Of a DNA stretch of 27,312 nucleotides, positions 1 through 12,284 are shown piece after piece. The notes under the pieces are model-generated. The model was not told the DNA's origin, ran no database searches, and worked only from the letters and a program-made list of their open reading frames with translations. Both the position numbers and the translations under genes were made by a program. Within the stretch, counting starts at the first letter, position 1. The number at the start of each line of letters is the position of its first letter. The stretch comes from Fluviibacter sp048859965 (GTDB taxonomy: Bacteria > Pseudomonadota > Gammaproteobacteria > Burkholderiales > Rhodocyclaceae): NCBI GenBank assembly GCA_048859965.1, contig JBLIZO010000085.1, forward strand, positions 1-27,312, written 5' to 3'.

Positions 1-599
1 GACGCGACGATCGATCAGCGTCTTTTCCATCTTGAAGTCGGGAATACCGTAACCCAGCAGACCACCGATGCGATCGCTTTTTTCGAACACGGTCACGTCA
101 TGGCCGACGCGTGCTAACTGTTGCGCAGCGGCCAGAACAGCAGGGCCGGAACCGATGATCGCGACACGCTTGCCGGTTTTGGTTTGCGGCGGCTGCGGCA
201 CCACCCAGCCCGATGCCCAGGCCTTGTCGATGATGGCACGCTCGATGGACTTGATACCCACCGGCGCCACATTGATCCCCAGCGTACAGGCAGCTTCACA
301 CGGGGCCGGACAGATACGGCCAGTGAACTCCGGGAAGTTGTTGGTCGAATGCAGCACATTGATCGCATCCTGCCACTGACCATGGTAAACAAGATCATTC
401 CAATCTGGAATAATGTTGTTCACCGGGCAACCATTGTTACAGAAGGGGATGCCACAGTCCATGCAACGGGCCCCCTGCTGTTGTGCAGCGGCATCATCCA
501 GAACGGCTACGAATTCACGGTAGTGCTGTTTGCGCGCTTCCGGTTTTTCGTAGGTCTCACTCAGGCGTTCGAATTCGAGGAATCCAGTCGGCTTTCCCA

Positions 600-600
<1 letters not shown>
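1..600 (-). CDS. gltD: Glutamate synthase small (beta) subunit GltD, 3' end cut by window edge
   Basis: FAD-dependent subunit that takes electrons from NADPH and passes them to GltB for glutamate synthesis in the cytoplasm. The first 200 residues are present; the rest lies left of position 1. Two cysteine groups that bind [4Fe-4S] clusters are visible (C46, C49, C54, C58 and C97, C101, C105), followed by the first dinucleotide-binding motif at about residues 146-160. That motif reads GSGPAV where the family has GSGPAG, so the third glycine of GxGxxG is Val155 (codon at 136-138). The ATG at 598-600 overlaps the gltB stop by one base (TAATG), which implies translational coupling. The start gives the usual family N-terminus, MGKPTGFLEFER. 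The identity is not in doubt; whether this copy is fully active is open because of Val155. Confidence 0.95.
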
Positions 601-5276
<4,676 letters not shown>

Positions 5277-5371
5277 GTGCTCTTCCTTCTATCAATCCAT
5301 GAACCCGCCGTAAACCGGCACTGCACAAAAGTGATCCCCGTTCGGGCGCAATGCACCAAAACGAACCGGCC

Positions 5372-5401
5372 ATTATCCGCCCAAACCCCCTTCCAATTCA
5401 A
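5372..5401 (-). promoter_or_regulatory. Candidate sigma-70 promoter for gltBD
   Basis: On the minus strand TTGAAT (5396-5401) and GATAAT (5372-5377) are separated by 18 bp, about 95 nt upstream of the gltB start. It lies in the 269 bp gap between aroB and gltB, the only large gap in this minus-strand run, so gltBD is probably transcribed separately from pil-aro. Nothing else gene-like is seen in 5277-5545. Confidence 0.5.
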
Positions 5402-5545
5402 GACGCTGCAGCGCAAAAACGGGCAATTTCCGGAATTTTTTAGGGGAAAGACCTGCCGACCACCTTCAAATACGCAATGAACGTGCCAGAACCACCATCA
5501 CCAGGGGGTGCACCCCACTCGGGGCGACTTTAATGGGCAAAAAGC

Positions 5546-6700
5546 CTAGGTGCCCGTCGGTGGTATCGCCGCGGGGTCAGGTTGCGGCACCAGGCAGTCG
5601 ACGATCGCCGCCAGGATATCGGCATCATCCGCATCTGCCGACACCACGGCCTGGCCAATGGCTTTGAGCAACACGAGACGCAGGATCCCGGCGCTGACCT
5701 TTTTGTCATGGCGCATCAGTTCAAGATAGCGCACGGCCGAGTCTTGCGGCGTTACCGCCAGCCACGGACCCAACACTGGCAGCCCGACACGTTGCAACAG
5801 GGCCCTGATGCGTTCAACGGTAGCGGCTTCAAGCCAGCCCAACCGGTATGACAACCGCGCTGCCATCACGGTACCGGCCGCAACGGCCTCGCCGTGTAAC
5901 CAAGCGCCATAGCCCATACCCGTTTCGACGGCATGACCAAAAGTATGCCCCAGATTGAGCAGCGCCCGCTCACCTGCCTCGCGCTCATCACGCGCCACGA
6001 CCTCGGCCTTATGCGCACAGGACTGGTGCACGGCTTGTGCCAGCAAAGTCTTGTCTCGCTGCATCAGTCCTTCGGCATGCTGTTCCAACCAGAGAAAGAA
6101 GGCTTCGTCGCGAATCAGGCCGTATTTGATCACCTCCGACATACCAGCCGCCATTTCTCGCGAGGGCAGGGTATCCAGCGTGTCCAGATCGGCCAGTACC
6201 AGGCGAGGCTGATAGAAAGCACCGATCATGTTCTTGCCCAACGGATGGTTGATGGCGGTCTTGCCACCGACCGACGAATCGACCTGCGACAGCAGCGTCG
6301 TCGGGACCTGGATAAACGGCGCACCACGCTGGTAACAAGCGGCTGCAAAACCGACGAGATCACCAATCACACCACCACCCAGCGCAATCAGCGTCGTGCC
6401 ACGTTCACAACGGTGCTCCAGCAGCGCATCAAAGACCGTATTGAGGGTCTCCCAAGACTTGTATTCCTCACCATCGGGCAGCACCACGGAGAAGGCCGGG
6501 CAATCCAGCGATGCCAATGTCGCCATAACCCTGTCCAAGTACAATGGCGCGACCGTCGTATTGGTGATGACCACCGCCCCCATTTTGGGATTCAGATGCG
6601 GACGCCACAACTCGGCATTGCCCAATAGGCCGCAACCGATATGGATGGGGTAACTACGCTCGTCGAGCGCGACGGTCAGAGTCTGATACGCGGAAGTCAT
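5546..6700 (-). CDS. aroB: 3-dehydroquinate synthase AroB
   Basis: Second step of the shikimate pathway: cyclises DAHP to 3-dehydroquinate using NAD and a divalent metal, in the cytoplasm. The family signature is complete: an NAD-binding glycine motif (ALGGGVIGDLVGF), the PTTLLSQVDSSVGGKTAIN block, and metal ligands in MSEVIKYG, HTFGHAVE and LHGEAV. I chose the ATG at 6700 (384 aa) because it places LTVALDERSYPIHIG about seven residues from the start, as in relatives. A GTG at 6731-6733 in the same frame overlaps the aroK stop as GTGA and would give 395 aa. Neither start has a clear Shine-Dalgarno sequence. The C-terminus carries a short proline-rich tail. It is the last gene of the pilMNOPQ-aroKB run. 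Confidence 0.95.
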   Translation of the reverse strand: MTSAYQTLTVALDERSYPIHIGCGLLGNAELWRPHLNPKMGAVVITNTTVAPLYLDRVMATLASLDCPAFSVVLPDGEEYKSWETLNTVFDALLEHRCERGTTLIALGGGVIGDLVGFAAACYQRGAPFIQVPTTLLSQVDSSVGGKTAINHPLGKNMIGAFYQPRLVLADLDTLDTLPSREMAAGMSEVIKYGLIRDEAFFLWLEQHAEGLMQRDKTLLAQAVHQSCAHKAEVVARDEREAGERALLNLGHTFGHAVETGMGYGAWLHGEAVAAGTVMAARLSYRLGWLEAATVERIRALLQRVGLPVLGPWLAVTPQDSAVRYLELMRHDKKVSAGILRLVLLKAIGQAVVSADADDADILAAIVDCLVPQPDPAAIPPTGT

Positions 6701-6729
6701 GCCGTCATTGTAGCCCGACCTCATTGCAA

Positions 6730-7290
6730 TCACGCGCAGGCAGTATCTGTCTTCGACGCCTTGGTGAGGGCAACAATGATCGCTTGCACCACCTGCTGCG
6801 GCGCGCCACGGCCGGTTTCCACAATGGCGTGCGCCACCTCACGGTACAGCGGGTCACGCACGGCGTGCAGTTCGCGTAAACGGGCAAGTGGATCATCGAC
6901 GTTCAACAATGGGCGGCTCCGATCATGGCGCGTGCGCTCAGCCAACAGTTCCGGGCGCGCGCTCAAATACACCACAAAGCCCTGTTCACGCAGCACCTCG
7001 CGATTCTCTGGGCGCAACACAATGCCACCGCCCGTGCTAAGCACCAGACCCGGCTCCTGCGCCAGATCCGCCAGGACCTCCTGTTCACGCTTGCGGAAAC
7101 CCGCTTCGCCTTCGATTTCAAAGATCACGGGAATCGTCACACCATTGCGCTTTTCAATCTCGTGGTCGGTATCGACAAAACGTTTACCCAAGCGGCGCGC
7201 CAAGATGCGGCCAACCGTCGACTTACCGGCGCCCATAAGGCCGACCAGAAAGACATTCGAAGGGATATTGTGCGATTTGGCGTTAGGCAT
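6730..7290 (-). CDS. aroK: Shikimate kinase AroK
   Basis: Phosphorylates shikimate with ATP in the shikimate pathway. It has 186 aa, the normal length. Walker A GLMGAGKST lies at residues 17-25. The shikimate-binding acidic motif DTD is near residue 40, FRKRE follows near residue 66, and the STGGG loop and the R(S)RPLL lid region come after. It starts 12 nt after the pilQ stop and its end meets aroB, so it is very likely cotranscribed with the pilus genes. This pil-aroK-aroB linkage is common in beta- and gammaproteobacteria. Confidence 0.96.
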   Translation of the reverse strand: MPNAKSHNIPSNVFLVGLMGAGKSTVGRILARRLGKRFVDTDHEIEKRNGVTIPVIFEIEGEAGFRKREQEVLADLAQEPGLVLSTGGGIVLRPENREVLREQGFVVYLSARPELLAERTRHDRSRPLLNVDDPLARLRELHAVRDPLYREVAHAIVETGRGAPQQVVQAIIVALTKASKTDTACA

Positions 7291-7302
7291 AAAACAGTTG
7301 AA

Positions 7303-8796
7303 TTACTGACCACTGACACCACCCGCCATAATTTGTGGCGAGATGAACACCAGCAGTTCCCGGCGTTGTTCGGTCGTCGAGCGGTATTTGAAAAGATTAC
7401 CAATAACAGGAATATCCCCGAGCAGAGGCACCTGCGTAACGAGATTATCCACTTTCTTGATGAAAACGCCGCCAATCGATACGGTGCCACCGTTCTCAAC
7501 GAGCACATCGGTTGTGACGACCGTACTTTTGATCGGCGGATTCGTCGAGCCCGGAATCAACATCATGGTTGCATAATCCGGCTCCTCCTTGCGTACCACC
7601 AGCTTCAGGCGGATCTTGCCATCCGGCGTAATCTGCGGCGTCACATCCAATGACAATACAGCCTTTTTGAACTCCACTGTCGGTATGGTCGTGCCGCCGG
7701 TCTGTGCCGTAGAAACGTAGGGGATCTCCGTCCCATCCTCAATGACTGCCTTGATATTATCGCCGGTCACGACCTTGGGGCTGGAAATAATCTTGCCACG
7801 CCCATCCGATTCCAATGCCGATAGTTCGACATTAAGAATACGCGACCCGGAGGGGTTCAATAACGCAAATGCCAACGTACCTGCTGCGCTCTTGGTGGTC
7901 GGTAGATTGACAGCGCCCAGCGTCTGACTCACTGCGAAAGGTTGCCCATTGACGCTGCTCAGGGTCTGATAAGTGGGCGCACCTCCGGGGATCAGTCGGT
8001 TATAGTTCAGCGCCTGAGCTGCCTGCGTTGGTGGCACATACTGCCCGCCCCCAATCTGTAAGCCGCCACCGCCAACGCGCACGCTGTCCAGCGCACCGAG
8101 GCGAATACCGAGCTCTTCATTAAAAGTTTCGTTCGCCTCGACAATCCGCGCCTCAATCAATACCTGCTTGATGGGCAGATCGACCGATTGAATCAATGAC
8201 GCGACTTCGCCAAGTTTGAGCGTCGTGTCATTAACAAACAAGGTATTGGTCCGGGAATCTATGCTGACCTTGCCGCGCGCACTCAACTGTTCACGCACCA
8301 GCTTCTCCAGATCAACCGCATGAGCATATCGCAGATGAAACGCTTGCTGCCTAAGTGGGCCGATTGACTGCGCCTGCTGCTGCATTTCCATACTAAGGCG
8401 CTCCTGCTCGATGACTTCCGAGCGCGGGCGAACAACCAGAATGCCGTCCTCCAGACGACCAACCAAGCCTTTTTGCTGATAGATCGAGTTCAAAATTTCG
8501 TTTGCCGGCACGTTTTTCATCACCACCGTGACCGACCCTTTAACCGAATCGCTGATGACAACATTCAACCCAAGCTCTTTACCGATTAAACCCAAAACCT
8601 GACGAACATCACCATTCTGTATGTCAATACTGACCAGGGGCGAAGTACCCCGCTGCTGGGCAGCGGGTCGTCTCGGCGAGGCGCCGACCGACGCTTCCTG
8701 AGCACTAACCGACTGAGCCAGCATACTGGGTGCGATACCGATCGTTATACCAGCCGTAACACTGCCGACTATATGGAAAAATAAACGCACTTTCAT
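7303..8796 (-). CDS. pilQ: Type IV pilus secretin PilQ, short form without AMIN domains
   Basis: Outer-membrane secretin that forms the gate for the type IV pilus. It has 497 aa with a signal peptide (about residues 1-33), a short linker, a secretin/TonB N-domain (about 55-122), an N1/NolW-like domain (about 153-205) and the secretin C-domain, which opens with VLIEARIVEANETF and ends with the family hallmark VPLLGDIPVIGNLF. Typical PilQ proteins are about 700 aa and carry one or two AMIN domains before the N-domain; here only about 20 residues lie there, so AMIN is absent. The ATG at 8794-8796 is preceded by AGGAG (8802-8806) at 5 nt spacing, which rules out a longer upstream start. A MshL-like secretin is an alternative name, but the pilMNOP context favours PilQ. 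Confidence 0.9.
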   Translation of the reverse strand: MKVRLFFHIVGSVTAGITIGIAPSMLAQSVSAQEASVGASPRRPAAQQRGTSPLVSIDIQNGDVRQVLGLIGKELGLNVVISDSVKGSVTVVMKNVPANEILNSIYQQKGLVGRLEDGILVVRPRSEVIEQERLSMEMQQQAQSIGPLRQQAFHLRYAHAVDLEKLVREQLSARGKVSIDSRTNTLFVNDTTLKLGEVASLIQSVDLPIKQVLIEARIVEANETFNEELGIRLGALDSVRVGGGGLQIGGGQYVPPTQAAQALNYNRLIPGGAPTYQTLSSVNGQPFAVSQTLGAVNLPTTKSAAGTLAFALLNPSGSRILNVELSALESDGRGKIISSPKVVTGDNIKAVIEDGTEIPYVSTAQTGGTTIPTVEFKKAVLSLDVTPQITPDGKIRLKLVVRKEEPDYATMMLIPGSTNPPIKSTVVTTDVLVENGGTVSIGGVFIKKVDNLVTQVPLLGDIPVIGNLFKYRSTTEQRRELLVFISPQIMAGGVSGQ

Positions 8797-8812
8797 CGGA
8801 GCTCCTAACCAT

Positions 8813-9301
8813 CTACAGTTTGTTGATCGGCAACCAGTGATCAGGCGCACCCTCGCGCGCAATCAGTACACCCTGCGGGCCAATACGTTTAACCGTGGCC
8901 GCCTCTTGACCCAATCGATCGCCAATACGCACACTGCAGTACAAAGTACCGCCATGCACAATAGCGATTGGCGCCCGTTGATCTCCAGCAAGATATCCAG
9001 TGACGATAAGGCTGGTGATGGGCATATCAGAAAATAGGACGTCCGTGCGCGGCGCGAGCTTGTCCGATCTGGCAAGTGCAAACACCCGCTCCGGCAAAAA
9101 AGGATCCGTCGTTTTGCTACTGTAACCAGCGGCCGGCGTATCGATCACCGGTGGCACAGGCGAAAGCTCCGTGAGTTTTAAAGAAGGCTTCTGTGCCTGC
9201 ATCCAGACATGCGCAGCGCGTTCGCCGGAGTCATTGCAACCCATCAGTGTCGCGGCAAGAAGGCCCACGGCACATGCCATCCGCCGATCAACGCGCCGCA
9301 C
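8813..9301 (-). CDS. pilP: Type IV pilus assembly lipoprotein PilP
   Basis: Inner-membrane lipoprotein that links the PilM-N-O platform to the PilQ secretin. It has 162 aa. The N-terminus has a short basic stretch, a hydrophobic segment and a lipobox ending LMGC (Cys22). The motif TTDPFLPERV is the usual PilP stretch before the C-terminal beta domain, in which VTGYLAGDQRAPIAIVHGG and a DHWLPI ending can be seen. The start is a GTG at 9299-9301: a perfect AGGAGG (9308-9313) sits 6 nt upstream, so it is preferred over the in-frame ATG at 9278-9280. The gene overlaps pilO by 14 nt. Confidence 0.88.
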   Translation of the reverse strand: MRRVDRRMACAVGLLAATLMGCNDSGERAAHVWMQAQKPSLKLTELSPVPPVIDTPAAGYSSKTTDPFLPERVFALARSDKLAPRTDVLFSDMPITSLIVTGYLAGDQRAPIAIVHGGTLYCSVRIGDRLGQEAATVKRIGPQGVLIAREGAPDHWLPINKL

Positions 9302-10100
9302 TCGATGCCTCCTGAACGACGTGTTTTGTCAACGGCAGGCGTGCGCCATCACCACGATAGGCTTTAATTTGCGTTGCGAGCACCAGTTGGCCGGGTGCCG
9401 CATCGGCGGCTTCCAAAATCACATCGACTGTGATCAAGTGTTTCATGCGTGATACGGCATCAAGAAAACGCCCCACGGCATGATAATTACCTACCAAGCG
9501 AATATCCACGGGCAAAATGACGTACGCGTCCTCCGGAATCTCTGGTGCAGGTTTAAACCATTGCAGACGTAAACCGCTTTCCCGAGCGGCTTGCGAAATC
9601 TGATGAAGCACCTGTACGCTCTCCAAGGACGCAGGAATCATTTCCAGCAAGCTGCCGAACTGCGCCTCGATATCGGCAACCTGCCGTTCATAATGCGGCG
9701 TCATCATACTTTGTGCTGCCAATTGAACGTAGCGTACCTTCAAGGCCTCTGTCTCGTGCGTCTGCGCATCCAGATGGCGCAATGGGTCGGACCAAAAAAC
9801 CAGCGCAGCGCATCCGAACACCAGTAAAAAGCTCGCACTCAAGACAACCCACCGAATGGCTGGCGACCATTCAACGATATTTCTGAGCTGTCCGCCGACC
9901 GATAACTCCAATATCCACGACCGGCCGAAGCTTTTTTGAAAGTGCCGCCCCAACTCGCCGAGGTCCATGCTCAACCAACGCTTCATGTCCGACATGCAGG
10001 ATCGCCATCTTGTTCCTTGGCCCACACCACATCGCCGCACAGCAGCAAACCATCGTTCAATCCGCATGCGAAGCTCATCGATCGATTTCAGCAACTTCAT
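9288..10100 (-). CDS. pilO: Type IV pilus assembly protein PilO with N-terminal extension
   Basis: Bitopic inner-membrane partner of PilN in the pilus alignment complex. It has 270 aa, against roughly 200-215 in most relatives. A single membrane helix lies at about 82-103 and is followed by a coiled-coil-like stretch and a periplasmic ferredoxin-like domain containing QVLHQISQAARESGL and PVDIRLVGNYHAVGRFLD, which are recognisable PilO landmarks. In most PilO proteins the helix lies nearer the N-terminus, so there are about 50 extra residues, rich in Arg and Trp, on the cytoplasmic side. The ATG at 10098-10100 overlaps the pilN stop as ATGA, which supports the long start; Met36, Met39 and Met45 are shorter alternatives. 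Confidence 0.87.
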   Translation of the reverse strand: MKLLKSIDELRMRIERWFAAVRRCGVGQGTRWRSCMSDMKRWLSMDLGELGRHFQKSFGRSWILELSVGGQLRNIVEWSPAIRWVVLSASFLLVFGCAALVFWSDPLRHLDAQTHETEALKVRYVQLAAQSMMTPHYERQVADIEAQFGSLLEMIPASLESVQVLHQISQAARESGLRLQWFKPAPEIPEDAYVILPVDIRLVGNYHAVGRFLDAVSRMKHLITVDVILEAADAAPGQLVLATQIKAYRGDGARLPLTKHVVQEASSAAR

Positions 10101-10687
10101 TGACCATCCGTTCCTGCACGGCCACGCAAAACGATCTGGTTGACCAATATGACCCGTGCTGTCAGAGAAAACTGAAAAGGCGTCGCTACATCCGGGTCCT
10201 GCGACCGGATCTCATCCAGTGCAACATCTGTAACATAGGGTGACTTGGCAACCTGCGCCATGAAATCGGCAACACTATCGCTATCAATTGCCCGACCAAC
10301 GACAACAAGACGCTCACCGTTTTCTTCAAACCGGGTCAGATAGACGGTCTGCGGCAAGGCATTGGCTACATCAGCCAATAACAGTACGCTGGTCGAACGA
10401 CGAGCATCCAAAGACTCCATCAGTACTTGCCGCTCCCGCAGATATGCATAGCGCTGTTGTAACTGTCGTGCCAATTGAGCTTGCGGCATCAGTTCACCGA
10501 TAGCGCCCTGCAACGTGCTTCTGAAACTAGCAGCCTGCCCAAGCCGCAGATCCAGATATTCCTTACCGACCCACGCGCATGCGATCGCCAGTAGGGCGAT
10601 CGCAAACAATTGTCGACAGAGCAACCTGAAAGCCGTATCACGCCGCATCTGGCGATGCGGCAACAAGTTAAAACGCTGGGCCGTCAT
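10097..10687 (-). CDS. pilN: Type IV pilus assembly protein PilN
   Basis: Inner-membrane protein whose cytoplasmic N-terminus binds PilM and whose periplasmic domain pairs with PilO. It has 196 aa and begins MTAQRFNLLPHRQ, which contains the conserved PilM-binding NLLPxR motif. It is followed by one membrane helix (about residues 26-42) and a periplasmic domain with the usual LADVANALPQTVYLTRFE stretch. The ATG at 10685-10687 overlaps the pilM stop as ATGA. The open frame continues about 50 codons further upstream inside pilM, but that part is not family-like. Confidence 0.9.
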   Translation of the reverse strand: MTAQRFNLLPHRQMRRDTAFRLLCRQLFAIALLAIACAWVGKEYLDLRLGQAASFRSTLQGAIGELMPQAQLARQLQQRYAYLRERQVLMESLDARRSTSVLLLADVANALPQTVYLTRFEENGERLVVVGRAIDSDSVADFMAQVAKSPYVTDVALDEIRSQDPDVATPFQFSLTARVILVNQIVLRGRAGTDGQ

Positions 10688-11634
10688 CGGAGCACCCGAT
10701 TCACCATACCCAATGCAATCAGCAACACTTCGTCCGATGGTGTGGCACTGTCCGAGAGCATGAACATACTGTCTCTGAGCATGGATAAAGCCAACCGCGA
10801 AATGCCCTGCCCGTTTTCTAGCGACAATCCTGCCAACCATGCCGCATCATCCGGCAAACCTTCGCCAATGCAGATAAGCGTCTCGAGCGTCAGGGCGTCC
10901 ACACCTTGCGCCATCCGACAGCGGGTCCAGCAATGACTGAGCTGCTGTCGCAATTCAGTCTGCAGGTCGGCCGGATCGCTGATCGCTATCCGAACGGGGT
11001 AAATTTCAAAAGTCAGCGCATCAAGACAAATGATCAATCGTGGATTGATCTCCGTCAGCAACAACCCGAACGGATAACGAATGGGGGCCTGTCCAGACAC
11101 TGCAGCGACCGAAAACACGGCATCATGAAGCGCCTGCACATCCCGGTCAACGACTGCCACCGAAAGCGGCGCACCCTCAACGCCCGCCAGGATCTCGTCA
11201 ATGCGTTCTCTACGACAAAAAGCGAGCCTCGTTTTTTCTTCGGTTGTCTTGGCGGCATCGTCTAACCGTATGAAGTCCAGGCAAATCTCTTCGGGTGGCA
11301 CCGGTAAATTAACCACTGCCTCGACAATGGCCAATTGCTCTAATTGCGTATCCGATAACCCACTCGGGGTGATGATTGATCTCACAAAGACATCATCGGC
11401 ACTCATAGCGACGGCAAGTGCGACATGCTGCTTTGACGCGTCAACCAAGGTGCAAAACTTATCAACAGCGACCGACAACAAGGATTGATCGGTATCGCGC
11501 ATGGGTGGTTGGTAAAAGCAGCAACGCTGACCGGCTGAATCTGTATAGACAAAGCAAACTCCGGCGTCACCACAATACGAACCAACGTATTGCGGTGAAT
11601 CTTCCATTAGCCATCTAATCAGTCGATTATGCAT
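10684..11634 (-). CDS. pilM: Divergent PilM-like actin-fold protein of the type IV pilus platform
   Basis: PilM is a cytoplasmic actin-like ATP-binding protein that docks on PilN. This 316 aa protein keeps family landmarks such as AIVEAVVNLPVPPEEICLDF (about 102-121; the usual form is EAxxYIPFPLEEV) and VVDRDVQALHDA, and it sits exactly where pilM should be, overlapping pilN. It is divergent at the N-terminus: the phosphate-binding segment, normally VGIDIGS, reads VGSYCGD (about 17-23), so the key aspartate is replaced by Tyr20. It is also cysteine-rich. I chose the ATG at 11632-11634; another ATG at 11605-11607 is possible, and neither has a strong ribosome-binding site. Identity rests on context plus motifs; nucleotide binding is doubtful. 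Confidence 0.75.
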   Translation of the reverse strand: MHNRLIRWLMEDSPQYVGSYCGDAGVCFVYTDSAGQRCCFYQPPMRDTDQSLLSVAVDKFCTLVDASKQHVALAVAMSADDVFVRSIITPSGLSDTQLEQLAIVEAVVNLPVPPEEICLDFIRLDDAAKTTEEKTRLAFCRRERIDEILAGVEGAPLSVAVVDRDVQALHDAVFSVAAVSGQAPIRYPFGLLLTEINPRLIICLDALTFEIYPVRIAISDPADLQTELRQQLSHCWTRCRMAQGVDALTLETLICIGEGLPDDAAWLAGLSLENGQGISRLALSMLRDSMFMLSDSATPSDEVLLIALGMVNRVLR

Positions 11635-11720
11635 AGGCCTACAACCCCATAGTCCAAGCAGTTTAATCAAAAAGAGACGCGCTTTTAAACGAAGCGTAAA
11701 AAATTGTTTATATCGATGAG

Positions 11721-11750
11721 TTGGCGTTTCAAGTGCCGCATTGTTAGAAT
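11721..11750 (+). promoter_or_regulatory. Candidate promoter of the rfaH-like gene, 8 nt from its start codon
   Basis: TTGGCG (11721-11726) and TAGAAT (11745-11750) are 18 bp apart. The ATG begins at 11759, only 8 nt after the -10 box, so transcription from here would start at or within about 2 nt of the start codon. There is no Shine-Dalgarno sequence before the ATG. The 11635-11758 gap is the divergent pilM/rfaH control region and is A+T-rich. Confidence 0.5.
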
Positions 11751-11758
11751 GCGCGGTT

Positions 11759-12250
11759 ATGGCACGCACCTGGTATCTCGTTCAGAGCAAACCGCGCAAT
11801 GAAACGCGGGCACTGGAGAATCTATTGCGTCAAGGTTATGAGACCTATCTGCCGTTGATCGAGGTGGAGCGGCTGCAGCGCGGCAAGCTATTCAAAAAGA
11901 TGGAACCGCTTTTCCCACGCTATTTATTCCTGCACCTGGAAGAAGGCAACGATAACTGGGGCCCAATCCGTTCGACGCTGGGCGTTGCCGGCATGGTGCG
12001 CTTTGGATTGACCTACGCGACGGTACCGGATCCGGTGATCGAGGCCATTCGTAACCGAACGCAGGAAATACGGAAAACCCTCTTTGCGGCTGGCGACAGC
12101 GTCCAGATTGTGAGCGGACCACTGGTCGGCTTGGAAGGCGTCTTCGAGATCACCGACGGTGAGCAGCGCAGCTTCGTGCTCCTGGAATTTATGCAAAAAC
12201 AACAGCGTGTTTCCGTTGCCACGACAGATCTACGCGCCGCCGTTTACTAA
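11759..12250 (+). CDS. rfaH: RfaH-type transcription antitermination factor (NusG paralogue)
   Basis: Specialised NusG paralogue expected to bind RNA polymerase and carry it through long operons such as those for surface polysaccharide. It has 163 aa. The NGN domain opens with ARTWYLVQSKPRNETRA and contains PLFPRYLFLHL. It is followed by the RfaH-like segment GVAGMVRFG and a C-terminal KOW domain with GDSVQIVSGPLVGLEGVF. True NusG is longer, contains an extended linker and sits in the secE-rpl cluster, so this is the paralogue. A TTG at 11741 extends the frame, but the ATG at 11759 matches the family. Its targets cannot be read from the window. It is divergent from pilM and convergent with the amidohydrolase. 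Confidence 0.88.
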   Translation: MARTWYLVQSKPRNETRALENLLRQGYETYLPLIEVERLQRGKLFKKMEPLFPRYLFLHLEEGNDNWGPIRSTLGVAGMVRFGLTYATVPDPVIEAIRNRTQEIRKTLFAAGDSVQIVSGPLVGLEGVFEITDGEQRSFVLLEFMQKQQRVSVATTDLRAAVY

Positions 12251-12256
12251 ACGGCG
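12238..12256 (+). terminator. Hairpin over the rfaH stop codon, possible weak bidirectional terminator
   Basis: An 8 bp perfect inverted repeat (CGCCGTTT / AAACGGCG) with a 3 nt loop spans the TAA of rfaH, between two convergent genes. No run of T follows in either direction, so intrinsic termination would be weak. Confidence 0.3.
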
Positions 12257-12284
12257 CGGTCAGCACCTATTGAGGTTGCCCTGT

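Noticed and set aside
11680..11696. CGCTT/AAGCG hairpin with T-rich flanks upstream of pilM as an attenuator
   Set aside because: The stem is only 5 bp with a 7 nt loop, and no leader peptide or alternative structure was visible.
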